Shown: piece after piece, positions 1 through 8,012 of the stretch
Layout of the letters: every line of letters starts with the position of its first letter
Numbering within the stretch: the first letter of the stretch is position 1
From: Eubacteriales bacterium
GTDB taxonomy: Bacteria > Bacillota_A > Clostridia > Lachnospirales > Lachnospiraceae
NCBI GenBank assembly: GCA_030527765.1
Contig: JAUNAE010000048.1
Coordinates: 1 to 16,434 of the forward strand
Direction: 5' to 3'
Length of the DNA stretch: 16,434 bases
Notes under the pieces: model-generated
Database searches by the model: none
Told to the model about the DNA's origin: nothing
What the model saw: the letters and a program-made list of their open reading frames with translations, nothing else
Position numbers and translations under genes: made by a program

Positions 1-1631
1 AATACAAGCGCAAGGTCCTGATCTCCGGATGTGGTTGTGATTTTATATGCTGAATAGTCCTTTGTAATGCTTCCCTTCATTGTGGTGCTGAAAGTAGCAC
101 TTACATCACTGGCCTGAGTCAGTGGTGCTGTCAGATAAAAAGAAGTGCCACCACTGATCTCTACAGATGCACCAGCTGCACTTGTCTTTCCGGTTGATGT
201 ATTTACAAGTTTTACTCCTGCAGGGAGCTTAAATGTAACTGTCTGAAGTTCATCTGCTTTAAATTTAATTTCCTTTGTTCTCTGAATATTGCCATCCACA
301 TAAGCTTTTACATTATCTTCTGAAAAACTCATAGCAACATCGGGAATCTCAGGCATAGATACGCAATAGTTATAAAGCTCCATCGCTAATTTACGTCCTT
401 CGCTGTTTGTTCCAGAATCCCAGTCACTGGATCCATTCGCATAAGCTGCAGCGATGTGAGTAATTACAAATCTCTTACCAGCAGAAAAATCAGGATATTT
501 CTCTGCAAAGAAACCTTCATCTCCACTGGCTTTTGTTCCGTAGTAACATACTTTGGCAAGTGTTTTGCCATCGCTAAGCTTTGTGATTGTATAACGGCCA
601 TCTCCGGGAGCACCCTTAGAAGGCTGTACACAATAAGCAGTTGCAGTTACAGAGCCAAAAGTAACGGTGTATTTATGCGTCTGATAACTTCCCAGACCAT
701 AATCTGCATAATGGTAACTGGTACCTTTCACAACATCAACGGACTGAGTGGATTTTGTTGAATCAGATGCTGCAAGAAGCATAACAGAAACAACTTCTCC
801 CTCTTCCATGGCCAAAAGATCAACATCTTCTGCCTCTACAAGTTCCTCCATTACATCTGAAAGATATAATCCGGATTCCTCATCGTACACGTCCTGATCC
901 TCAGAAGCTTCAAGATCAGCATCAAGTGCTAATTCTTCTTCATTTTCAACATATTCTGTTTCCGCTTCGGACTCAGCTTCTGTTTCATCAATTTCAGTCT
1001 GAGCTTCTGTCATTTCTTCCGTCTCAGCTGCTTCAGTGATCATTTCTGTAGAAGCTTCATTTTCTGCATCAAAGTCTAATGCTTCGATACCTACCTGAGC
1101 TTCCATGAAAGCTTCCGTCTCCGAGTCAGATTCTCCATCATCCACTTCCTCACCAGAACCGCTGTCACCGCCATTATCCTGGCTCTCGCTCTGGATTTCT
1201 GTCTGTGCTTCGGTCTGAGGTGCTTCTTTTACGATCAGATTTCTGCTGATCTGATACTTCGGATGGTCAGTCGTCAGAGGCTCTACATAATAGACTGCTT
1301 TGTAAGTATCAGCCTTCTCTGTAGTAAAGTCCTCACCGGCTTCATTTTTCGCCTCTTCAAAGGTAACCTTTACCTTATCGTTATTAGGAATCTCGATCTT
1401 TGTGAAATCGATCTTAATGTCGAATCTGGATCCAAAATCAAGTTCCAGATCTTCTGCCTTTACGACTTCATCCTCATCAAGCATATCCTTAACCTCTTTA
1501 TAGAGCGGAGGTTTCTTATCCGCCGGATCAGCTTCCTGTGCATAAGTCACCATAGGCGACATCACAGTGGTCATTACTGTCATCATGGCAAGAAGACCAG
1601 ATAATACTCTTCTAAAATTTCCTTTTCTCAT
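1..1631 (-). CDS. Secreted thioester-domain surface protein (SpaA/adhesin-like), 3' end missing
   Basis: The reading frame opens at ATG 1631 and stays open to the window edge, so 543 codons of a longer protein are visible. Residues 1-31 are a signal peptide: a basic start, a hydrophobic Leu/Met/Val core, then TYA before QEA. Residues about 32-130 form an N-terminal region. Residues about 135-260 are a low-complexity stretch rich in Glu, Thr, Ala and Ser with repeated TEA/TEx units. Residues about 300-425 resemble a thioester domain of Gram-positive adhesins, with Cys334 in AYCVQPS and the partner segment ITHIAAAY at 390-397. A beta-rich region follows. The usual partner Gln is His392 here. 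The ribosome binding site AAGAGG coincides with the last two codons of topB, 8 nt before the ATG. Such proteins usually end in SpaA/VaFE repeats and a sortase signal, which would lie outside the window. The surface role is well supported; the ligand is unknown. Confidence 0.85.
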   Translation of the reverse strand, partial: MRKGNFRRVLSGLLAMMTVMTTVMSPMVTYAQEADPADKKPPLYKEVKDMLDEDEVVKAEDLELDFGSRFDIKIDFTKIEIPNNDKVKVTFEEAKNEAGEDFTTEKADTYKAVYYVEPLTTDHPKYQISRNLIVKEAPQTEAQTEIQSESQDNGGDSGSGEEVDDGESDSETEAFMEAQVGIEALDFDAENEASTEMITEAAETEEMTEAQTEIDETEAESEAETEYVENEEELALDADLEASEDQDVYDEESGLYLSDVMEELVEAEDVDLLAMEEGEVVSVMLLAASDSTKSTQSVDVVKGTSYHYADYGLGSYQTHKYTVTFGSVTATAYCVQPSKGAPGDGRYTITKLSDGKTLAKVCYYGTKASGDEGFFAEKYPDFSAGKRFVITHIAAAYANGSSDWDSGTNSEGRKLAMELYNYCVSMPEIPDVAMSFSEDNVKAYVDGNIQRTKEIKFKADELQTVTFKLPAGVKLVNTSTGKTSAAGASVEISGGTSFYLTAPLTQASDVSATFSTTMKGSITKDYSAYKITTTSGDQDLALV

Positions 1632-1636
1632 TCGTC

Positions 1637-3448
1637 TTACCTCTTCTTTCTCTTATAGTTGTTTTTCTTATCTTTGCTGCCAAAATAATCCTTTGTTTCT
1701 GCTTCGGAGATACCGGAATAACGACCAGTCAATTCCTCCATCATCTTCACGATATCTGCCATAAACACATCCGCATCGGCCTCTCCTTTAGCAATCTCGT
1801 TGAGCTTCATCTCCCAATCAGCTGTTAATTTTGGAGATTTGATCTCATCTGGGAGAATGGTGATCAGCTTATCGCCATCTACCGTAGGCACCAGATTTTT
1901 CTTATCTCTGGAAATGAATCCGGAGCTGACCAGCTTCTCAATAATGGAAGCTCTGGTGGCCGGTGTTCCCATACCCTTCTTTTCTGCATCTTCGATATCT
2001 GCATTGCCTGCATGCTCCATTGCAGAAAGCAGTGTATCTTCCGTGAATTGCTTCGGTGGTCTGGTGTATTTCTCCTGAACCTCTGCCTGCATCGGGCCAT
2101 ATTCCTGAAGCTTTACCAGCTCCAGATCAATGCCAAGTTCTTCCGGAACCTTCTTATCAAAGTAGAGATACATCTCCCTCTCGATGACCTTGAAGCCCAG
2201 CTGCTTCACATTCTGAAAAGTCATAGTGAAATGTGCCTGCTCACACAAGATCTCACATCGATGGGAACGGTAAATATATGGCTTACTATTTGCCATCAGC
2301 ACTCTGGCTTCGATCAACATCAGGACGTTTCTCTTTCCTTCACTTAAGGAATCCAGATAGGCTCTGGTGATTTTCCTTGTAGGGATAATGGCATGATGAT
2401 CGGTAACCTTTTCGGAATTCAGTGTTCTCTTCACATCCGGCTCGAAATCCTCCAGATATTCAAACTCATCAAATTCCTGAAGCAGCTCAATCATCTCTTC
2501 CTCCGACAATTCCATCTCATCATTCAGGTACTGGCTGTCTGTTCTCGGATAAGTGATCACGCCATCCTCATACAGGGACTGGGCATAATTCAAAGTCTCC
2601 TGAGCGGTATAGCCAAGGATACGGTTGGCATCTCTCTGCAGTGTGGTCAGATCATAGAGAAGCGGTGGCTGTACCGTCTTCTCCTTTTCCTCATCTGTGA
2701 TCACCTGGCACATCTTTCCTTGACAAAGGGCTGCCAGCTTGTCTGCCTCTTCTTTGGAAGTAAACTTCTCACTGACTGCATGAAGATCTCCGCAGGTCAG
2801 GTGTGTTTCGAAGTACTTCTCCTTCTTAAAACCATTTACCTTCTGATTTCTCTCTACAATCATGGCAAGCGTAGGTGTCTGCACTCGTCCAACCTTCAGA
2901 TTGCGGTTATAGAGAACAGAAAAAAGACGACTCGCATTGATCCCTACCAGCCAGTCGGCCTGTGCCCTGCAAAGAGCACTTTTGTAAAGATCGTCGTAAT
3001 ACGAACCGTCTTTCATATTTTTGAATCCTTCTCTGATGGAGCTTTCCTCCATAGATGAGATCCAGAGTCTTTTCACCGGCTTCTTACATCCGGCCTTTTC
3101 ATATACCAGTCGAAAGATCAGTTCTCCTTCTCTTCCGGCATCTGTCGCTGCAATCACTTCAGTGACATCTTTTCGGTGCATCAGTTTTTTCAGGATAGAA
3201 AACTGCTTCTTGGTTGCATCCAGGATTCTGGTTTTCCATTCCTCCGGCACAATGGGAAGATCATCATAGCGCCATTTCTTATAGCGGTCGTCATATTCTG
3301 ACGCATCGCAAAAGCCCACCAGATGACCCACGCACCAGGAAACGATATAACTATTTCCTTCCACATAGCCGTCATTCCTTTTTGTGGCCCCTACCACTTT
3401 TGCAAGTGACATGGCCACGGAAGGTTTCTCAGCAATTACAAGTCTCAT
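1637..3448 (-). CDS. topB: DNA topoisomerase III (type IA) of the conjugative element
   Basis: 603 residues. The N-terminus (MRLVIAEKPSVA) is the canonical start of the TOPRIM domain of type IA topoisomerases. The acidic metal-binding motif DAGREGEL is at 103-110. The catalytic tyrosine is Tyr300 in ITYPRTDS, and the late motif GMGTPATRASIIEKL lies near 490-505. The C-terminus is a short Lys/Arg tail without zinc fingers, as in other element-borne TopB proteins. The enzyme cuts and passes single strands. In conjugation it probably removes supercoils or resolves intermediates during processing of element DNA in the cytoplasm. It starts 21 nt after the DUF4366 gene. The purine-rich ribosome binding site (GGGGAG) is 13 nt from the ATG, and a better-spaced out-of-frame ATG lies between them; an in-frame TGA just upstream excludes a longer start. 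Confidence 0.97.
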   Translation of the reverse strand: MRLVIAEKPSVAMSLAKVVGATKRNDGYVEGNSYIVSWCVGHLVGFCDASEYDDRYKKWRYDDLPIVPEEWKTRILDATKKQFSILKKLMHRKDVTEVIAATDAGREGELIFRLVYEKAGCKKPVKRLWISSMEESSIREGFKNMKDGSYYDDLYKSALCRAQADWLVGINASRLFSVLYNRNLKVGRVQTPTLAMIVERNQKVNGFKKEKYFETHLTCGDLHAVSEKFTSKEEADKLAALCQGKMCQVITDEEKEKTVQPPLLYDLTTLQRDANRILGYTAQETLNYAQSLYEDGVITYPRTDSQYLNDEMELSEEEMIELLQEFDEFEYLEDFEPDVKRTLNSEKVTDHHAIIPTRKITRAYLDSLSEGKRNVLMLIEARVLMANSKPYIYRSHRCEILCEQAHFTMTFQNVKQLGFKVIEREMYLYFDKKVPEELGIDLELVKLQEYGPMQAEVQEKYTRPPKQFTEDTLLSAMEHAGNADIEDAEKKGMGTPATRASIIEKLVSSGFISRDKKNLVPTVDGDKLITILPDEIKSPKLTADWEMKLNEIAKGEADADVFMADIVKMMEELTGRYSGISEAETKDYFGSKDKKNNYKRKKR

Positions 3449-3455
3449 CTCTCAT
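3429..3455 (-). promoter_or_regulatory. Out-of-frame 8-codon mini-ORF across the topB start
   Basis: The GGGGAG ribosome binding site of topB ends at 3462. An ATG at 3455 follows it after 6 nt, the usual spacing, but opens the wrong frame and reads MRDETCNC before a stop at 3429-3431. The true topB ATG at 3448 is 13 nt away. This is seen directly; an effect on TopB level is inference. Confidence 0.4.
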
Positions 3456-3469
3456 ACGCATCTCCCCTC

Positions 3470-4807
3470 TTAATCATCTTCATCATCCATGACTTCCGGT
3501 TCGTAATCCTGATCCGAATCGGCATCGTCCTTTTCATAGGTCTCGCTGTCGTCATCATCGAACTCTTCATACTCATCATCGTCATCGAATTCATGCTTTG
3601 GCTTATAGATCTTCATATACCAGGCTCCTGCACCAACTCCAGCTGCAAGTAAACCAATAAGCAGATAGGAGCCAAGGTTTGAAGTCTTCGCAGGTTCCTG
3701 CACTTCAGGTTCTTCCGGAGTTTCTGTTTCCTCTGGTTTTTCCGCCTCTGTGGCAGGTGTCTCTGTCTGATCATCCTCACCGTCTACCGTTGCATATACG
3801 GTATCTACATCTGGAAGTGTTACCGTATCGGATAAGGTGAAGTTCATAAGATCCTGCTCATCTACCTCTGTCAGGAAATACACATTATCCTGGCTCTGCT
3901 CATTATCAATGATGAGGTAGAATACCTTTCCGCTCTTAGTGGAAATAGTATAGAACTCCTTGCCCGCTGCAGTTGTGGTAGAAGAAATCTTATCTACCGT
4001 TTCATTCTGCTCGGCAAGCTCCTGCTCAATTCCTGTAACCGTTCTGTCTTCTACCGTTCCAGTAGAAGTTGTAGGTTCACTTGGCTTTGCATCCTGAGGA
4101 AGAGGCGAAGTTACCTGCTGATCATCACCAGTTGGTGTAGTCGTTGTTGCATTATTGCCACTGGCATCTGCAGACTGAGCAATGGCCTGCTTTACAGCCC
4201 ACTCATAATATGGATTCTGAAGAGAATACTTATCAGAAGTATTGCCCGCATTATCTGTGGCAGTAATCTCGATCTTCTTTGTAGTGAAATCCTTCTGAGT
4301 CAGCTGGATCTTCAAAGTGCCTTCTGTAAGATCTCGGTACTCAGTGCCATTGACTGTAATGGATGCAATCCCTGAAATCGTATCCTTTCCCTGAATGGTA
4401 AGAACACCATCGGTAAGAGATGCTGCAAGTGTCGGCTTCTCGCTGTCGTAACACTTGATGGAACGATTCTGCTCATAAGTTGCACCTTCTGAATCGGTTG
4501 CTCTTACATAGACCGTTTCGTTCTTACTAATACTAATGGAATGACTGTCTGTGATATCTGTCCAGGTACCATTCTCTCCAACCTTTGCTTCCAGTTTTGT
4601 GATCGTAACACCCTCGCCAAGCTTGTTGGCATTGATGGTGACAGTAATCGTTGTTTCTCCCTGCTTCCATCCGGAAGGCTTTTCAATTCCAATGGAATTA
4701 TCATCTGCTGCATAAGCTGGCATTGCTGCACCTGCAACGGAAGCCATCATCATTCCAAAAAGCATTGCCTTTGTGGCACCTCGTTTAACCTTCGATAAAT
4801 TCATCAT
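3470..4807 (-). CDS. DUF4366 / CD1107-family membrane protein with Ig-like ectodomain
   Basis: 445 residues. A signal peptide covers about 1-33, ending AYA before ADD. Two beta-rich Ig-like segments are visible at about 40-115 and 120-195; the second has the pattern of cell-surface Ig repeats ([14 protein letters not shown]). A Thr/Ser/Pro-rich linker covers about 212-255 and a second folded region about 256-340, followed by a Pro/Glu stretch. The transmembrane helix is about 378-397. The cytoplasmic tail (405-445) is extremely acidic, with about 26 Asp/Glu in 41 residues. The family is a constant neighbour of DUF4315 and the NlpC/P60 protein in CTn elements; its biochemical role is not known. 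A structural place at the cell envelope beside the channel is inference. The start is taken at the first of two adjacent ATGs, after AGGAAAG; the gene overlaps the DUF4315 gene by 23 nt. Confidence 0.9.
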   Translation of the reverse strand: MMNLSKVKRGATKAMLFGMMMASVAGAAMPAYAADDNSIGIEKPSGWKQGETTITVTINANKLGEGVTITKLEAKVGENGTWTDITDSHSISISKNETVYVRATDSEGATYEQNRSIKCYDSEKPTLAASLTDGVLTIQGKDTISGIASITVNGTEYRDLTEGTLKIQLTQKDFTTKKIEITATDNAGNTSDKYSLQNPYYEWAVKQAIAQSADASGNNATTTTPTGDDQQVTSPLPQDAKPSEPTTSTGTVEDRTVTGIEQELAEQNETVDKISSTTTAAGKEFYTISTKSGKVFYLIIDNEQSQDNVYFLTEVDEQDLMNFTLSDTVTLPDVDTVYATVDGEDDQTETPATEAEKPEETETPEEPEVQEPAKTSNLGSYLLIGLLAAGVGAGAWYMKIYKPKHEFDDDDEYEEFDDDDSETYEKDDADSDQDYEPEVMDDEDD

Positions 4808-5063
4808 GTCTTTCCTGTTCCCCTTTCTCTTTCATAACCTGGGCAAGGGATTTATGCTCCATTGCCTTACGCAGCTCCTTTAATTCTTCTACGGTAAGTC
4901 CCCATTCACGGATCTCTAAGACATATTCATTGTTCTCCGATTCCATAAGCGCTGCTTCACATTCCTTTACCGTAAATTCATCCGCTTCCAGTCGTTTTCT
5001 GGACTGGTCGCGCTTCTTAATCGCCTTCTCAAGATCTGATCTGGCTCTCTCTAAAGTCTTCAT
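4785..5063 (-). CDS. DUF4315 small coiled-coil protein
   Basis: 92 residues, charged throughout, with no hydrophobic segment. Residues 1-50 show a heptad-like pattern of a long helix ([20 protein letters not shown], then the region to residue 48), so a coiled coil is expected. Its place between the NlpC/P60 hydrolase and DUF4366 genes is constant in Tn1549/CTn elements. It is probably cytoplasmic. It may be an assembly or adaptor factor for its membrane neighbours, but no activity can be read from the sequence. A strong ribosome binding site (AAAGGAG) lies 6 nt before the ATG. An intercistronic hairpin at 5079-5102 sits just upstream. The 3' end overlaps the next gene by 23 nt, suggesting coupled translation. 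Confidence 0.87.
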   Translation of the reverse strand: MKTLERARSDLEKAIKKRDQSRKRLEADEFTVKECEAALMESENNEYVLEIREWGLTVEELKELRKAMEHKSLAQVMKEKGEQERHDEFIEG

Positions 5064-5078
5064 GCTCTTCTCCTTTCA

Positions 5079-5102
5079 CCGGACAGACCGAAATCTGCCC
5101 GG
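5079..5102 (-). promoter_or_regulatory. Intercistronic stem-loop upstream of DUF4315
   Basis: On the transcribed strand, CCGGGCAGA and TCTGTCCGG pair over 9 bp with one G-U, around a 6-nt loop (TTTCGG). The U-rich run is before the hairpin, not after it, so it is not a standard terminator for this strand. It sits in the 52-nt gap between the hydrolase stop and the DUF4315 ribosome binding site. An mRNA stability or processing role is inference. Confidence 0.6.
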
Positions 5103-5115
5103 AAATAAAAATGCT

Positions 5116-7884
5116 CTACCATCTTGCGACACATAACCAGTGCTGCTGATAGTAAGAGCTGTAAATATCAGATATTTTATTCGGACTTCCGGAATGTACC
5201 ATCTGTCCGTTACCGATGTAAATGCCCACATGTGACGCCCCCGGCGTATTGTAGGTTCCCTGGAAGAAAATGATATCTCCAGGCTGCATCTCAGATTCCG
5301 GTATTCTGGTCATCCGAGCTAATAGTCCGTCACAATCTAAGTGACCGGTATTTAATACTCCTGAATTGGTCAGGCAGTAGCTTACAAATCCGGAACAGTC
5401 AAAACCACTAGGTGAATAACCGCCCCATACATAAGGTGTACCCTGGAACTGAAGGGAGAACTCAACCAGTCTTCTGGCTGCTTCTGAGGAATACTCCACA
5501 TCTCCGACACCAGGGATCGCATCTCCTGTTTCAAAATAGAAGATTGGATTTAACCTCTCCCCATTATGGAAAAGCTCCAGATGTAAATGTGGACCAGTGG
5601 AATTGCCGGTACTTCCGACTTTTCCTACTTCCTCACCCTTCTCAATATACTGTCCTGCCGATACACTTCTGCTGGACAGATGTGCATAACGGATCTCATA
5701 TCCTTTATCATCTTTGATTGCTACATAATTGCCGTAGCTGTCATTATAAGTGGACGTTATTACGGTTCCTGTAAGGCCTGCTGCAATCGGTGTTCCTTCT
5801 GCAGCTCCAATATCCACGCCATTATGCAGTGCATTGGCACCACTGATTGGATGGATTCGATAGCCATAATAACTGCTTACTCTGTAATACCAGTTGAAGT
5901 CAAATGGGCTTTCAAACATCTGCAGATTACCCTTTGTATCGTTGTAAGCAGAGAACAATTCCTTCTGGAACATACCAAGTCTGTTCTGGCAGATTCCTGT
6001 CAGACTGTGATTAGTCAGAGTAATACTATAGACACTTTCTGTTGTTGTCGTCGTCACTTCGATCTCCTGACTGCCATTATCGTCTGCCAGATAAGCTTCC
6101 CAGGTCTGATGACCATGGGCAGAAGCGGCAGAATGACTGTCATAATATACATCGAAATCTACGCCATACTGGGTGAAGTTACCGGTATCCTCTACCGTAT
6201 ATTCCACACCATTCATGACTACCTTTGTTCCCATCGGAACAGTAGGCGTATGGGCATCCACTGCAATCGTATGATTGGCCTGCGGCATAGCACCACTGGC
6301 TGTCGGACCGCCGGACCACTGACCACAACAGATCGTACAGTTACAATAACCACTGGTAACAACCTGTCCTAAGGATTCTCCCACACGAACTCTTCTGGTT
6401 TCTGTGATGGTTTCATTGGAACTTTCTGTTGATAAGCTGTATTGCTGGGCAAAAAGCTCATCCAGCTCTGCTTTGATTGTCGTGTTGAATTCGAATACCT
6501 CATACTTAGCCGACAAGTAACTGATCAGGATAAATGGATCATGTCCGATCTCATCAATCTGATAACGGTATCTGTCATATCCGGTATTTTCTGATTCCAT
6601 CCGATTTACTCTCTCCTGGAGGTTTGCTTCCAGCTGTGTGTAATACAGATCCGCATCCCGGATATCTTCATCCGTGGACATATAACTTGCTCCGGAATAA
6701 TCAATCAGGTTATGCAGGAACAAAGCGGAACAGGAGGTCAGACTGGTAGCAATCAGAAACATCATGGCAATCAGTACACCAATGCTGATATATACCTTTC
6801 TGTTTTCCTTAAAGAAGTTGGTGACCTTGCCACCAATCTTCTTGATGAAATCCACGGTTCCTTTTGGTGCTGCCACTGCCTGTTCGGCTCTTTTAGCCTT
6901 AGCATATTCCCGCTTAATCCTTGCTTTCTGAATCTGTTTTTTCAGAAGTGAACTTCTTTGCAGCTTCTCATCCTTGGCCAGGGCATCCTGATATAAGATT
7001 TTCACTGCTTCTTTGTCTGCCTTCGCCTCATATCTTGCAGCTCTTCGACTATTTCTGCGGTTACGGTTCCTGACACTTCTCTGTGCCAATCTCCCAGTAC
7101 CTTCTGCTCCCATTTCCAGATCATGAAGTCCTTTGACTGCAGCATTCTCATCCTCTGATTCTGCAATCTTTCTATGGATTGCTGCTGATGTCATGCCCGC
7201 GGCTGCACCGGCAATCTTTTTGCCTGTACCGGCAACTTTTCCTTCATTTTCAAATGCTAATTTGCTCTGCTTTTTACCGATAGCATCCGGCTCATGCTGA
7301 ACTGTTTTTCCCTTCTTAGAATGCTCCTTCATGGAAGCTTTCTTTGCATTTGCCTTGGCTGTATCAGAAGCTTCAGCCTTCACAGTATCTGCTGCTCCGG
7401 TTTCCTCCTGAGCAAATTGCAATCGCCTCTTTTGTTTCGGGCGTTTGGTTCCGCCGTTTTCATCCTTTCTGGAATCTCCTCGGCTGGTGGAGAGGTGACG
7501 TTCCTTCTCAAGAAGCTTTCCCTCTCCGGCACTCTGTTCCTGTGTACGGAACTTTCCTGCCTGCTTTTTCTTTCTTCCGGCACTTAAATCCGTGCCATCG
7601 GGTGCATTTTCCATTGCATCCCTTGCTCCCACATCCTCTTCGGATCCATGGAAGTTTCTATTCTTTCTTCTGCCACTGACGGGAGCATCACGGGACTGCT
7701 GTGCATGGCGACTGCTTCCCATGCGTTCATCTGATCCCAGATGATTCTTTCGCTCCAGCTTCATATCTCCCGCTCTGCTACTGACCCGGACAGTGGAATT
7801 CTCAGCCAGGTTTTCTTCTACAAGACCATCCTTCGTCATCTTCTGGACGGTCTTATCCCTGGCCTTCATTCTCTGATCTGCCAA
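5116..7884 (-). CDS. CD1108-family cell-wall hydrolase: 3D + M23 + NlpC/P60 domains
   Basis: 922 residues. Residues 1-360 are a hydrophilic, mostly basic, low-complexity cytoplasmic region with an Arg/Lys-rich helix near 270-335. One transmembrane helix covers about 363-385. Outside follow a helical stalk (about 400-480), a Cys-rich 3D domain (about 505-600; DTG at 566-568, then Asp578 and Asp582), an M23 metallopeptidase (about 665-785; His687, Asp691, His735, His766 and His768 in LytM-type positions) and an NlpC/P60 domain (about 800-922; Cys830, His885, His897). It should cut peptidoglycan at two different bonds and open a path for the channel, the job VirB1 or CwlT does in other systems. 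The start is TTG, chosen because AGGAGG lies 8 nt upstream; the next Met is residue 6. Confidence 0.94.
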   Translation of the reverse strand: MADQRMKARDKTVQKMTKDGLVEENLAENSTVRVSSRAGDMKLERKNHLGSDERMGSSRHAQQSRDAPVSGRRKNRNFHGSEEDVGARDAMENAPDGTDLSAGRKKKQAGKFRTQEQSAGEGKLLEKERHLSTSRGDSRKDENGGTKRPKQKRRLQFAQEETGAADTVKAEASDTAKANAKKASMKEHSKKGKTVQHEPDAIGKKQSKLAFENEGKVAGTGKKIAGAAAGMTSAAIHRKIAESEDENAAVKGLHDLEMGAEGTGRLAQRSVRNRNRRNSRRAARYEAKADKEAVKILYQDALAKDEKLQRSSLLKKQIQKARIKREYAKAKRAEQAVAAPKGTVDFIKKIGGKVTNFFKENRKVYISIGVLIAMMFLIATSLTSCSALFLHNLIDYSGASYMSTDEDIRDADLYYTQLEANLQERVNRMESENTGYDRYRYQIDEIGHDPFILISYLSAKYEVFEFNTTIKAELDELFAQQYSLSTESSNETITETRRVRVGESLGQVVTSGYCNCTICCGQWSGGPTASGAMPQANHTIAVDAHTPTVPMGTKVVMNGVEYTVEDTGNFTQYGVDFDVYYDSHSAASAHGHQTWEAYLADDNGSQEIEVTTTTTESVYSITLTNHSLTGICQNRLGMFQKELFSAYNDTKGNLQMFESPFDFNWYYRVSSYYGYRIHPISGANALHNGVDIGAAEGTPIAAGLTGTVITSTYNDSYGNYVAIKDDKGYEIRYAHLSSRSVSAGQYIEKGEEVGKVGSTGNSTGPHLHLELFHNGERLNPIFYFETGDAIPGVGDVEYSSEAARRLVEFSLQFQGTPYVWGGYSPSGFDCSGFVSYCLTNSGVLNTGHLDCDGLLARMTRIPESEMQPGDIIFFQGTYNTPGASHVGIYIGNGQMVHSGSPNKISDIYSSYYQQHWLCVARW

Positions 7885-7892
7885 ATCAATTA

Positions 7893-7898
7893 CCTCCT
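7893..7898 (-). promoter_or_regulatory. Ribosome binding site that fixes the TTG start of the hydrolase gene
   Basis: A perfect AGGAGG sits 8 nt before TTG 7884 and directly after the stop codon of the 36-codon gene (7900-7902). No ATG lies in the usual window, so the TTG is the likely start and translation of the two genes is probably coupled. Confidence 0.8.
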
Positions 7899-7899
7899 C

Positions 7900-8010
7900 T
7901 TAGTAAATGGTATTTCCCAGTGAAAACAGTAACAGCATGATGCTGAATCCACAGAAAATGCCTAAAACAAACGCAAAAACCAAGCATGCGATGATCATCC
8001 CTACAGACAT
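7900..8010 (-). CDS. 36-residue small membrane protein
   Basis: The short reading frame starts at ATG 8010, two bases after the VirB4 stop, and ends with TAA at 7900-7902, immediately before the ribosome binding site of the hydrolase gene. GGGAGG, formed by the last codons of virB4, is about 9 nt upstream. The product begins MSVGMIIACLVFAFVLGIFC and is one long hydrophobic helix with almost no charge. Tn1549-like elements often carry a tiny single-helix protein near here (some are annotated DUF3789); I cannot confirm that family from the sequence. Perfect packing between two stop/start signals and a good ribosome binding site support a real gene. A role as a small subunit of the channel, or of the VirB4 or hydrolase complex, is inference. 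Confidence 0.7.
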   Translation of the reverse strand: MSVGMIIACLVFAFVLGIFCGFSIMLLLFSLGNTIY

Positions 8011-8012
8011 AT

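Noticed and set aside
2393..3058. Plus-strand frame of 221 codons opposite topB
   Set aside because: It lies entirely over the conserved topoisomerase domains; the Leu/Ile-rich product is an antisense artefact.
5079..5102. Intrinsic terminator after the hydrolase gene
   Set aside because: The T-run precedes the hairpin on the transcribed strand and none follows it.
5587..6372. Long plus-strand frame opposite the hydrolase gene (261 codons)
   Set aside because: It mirrors the 3D/M23 coding region, whose domains and catalytic residues are clear on the minus strand. The plus-strand product is a Cys/Ile/Ser-rich jumble without domains or a ribosome binding site.
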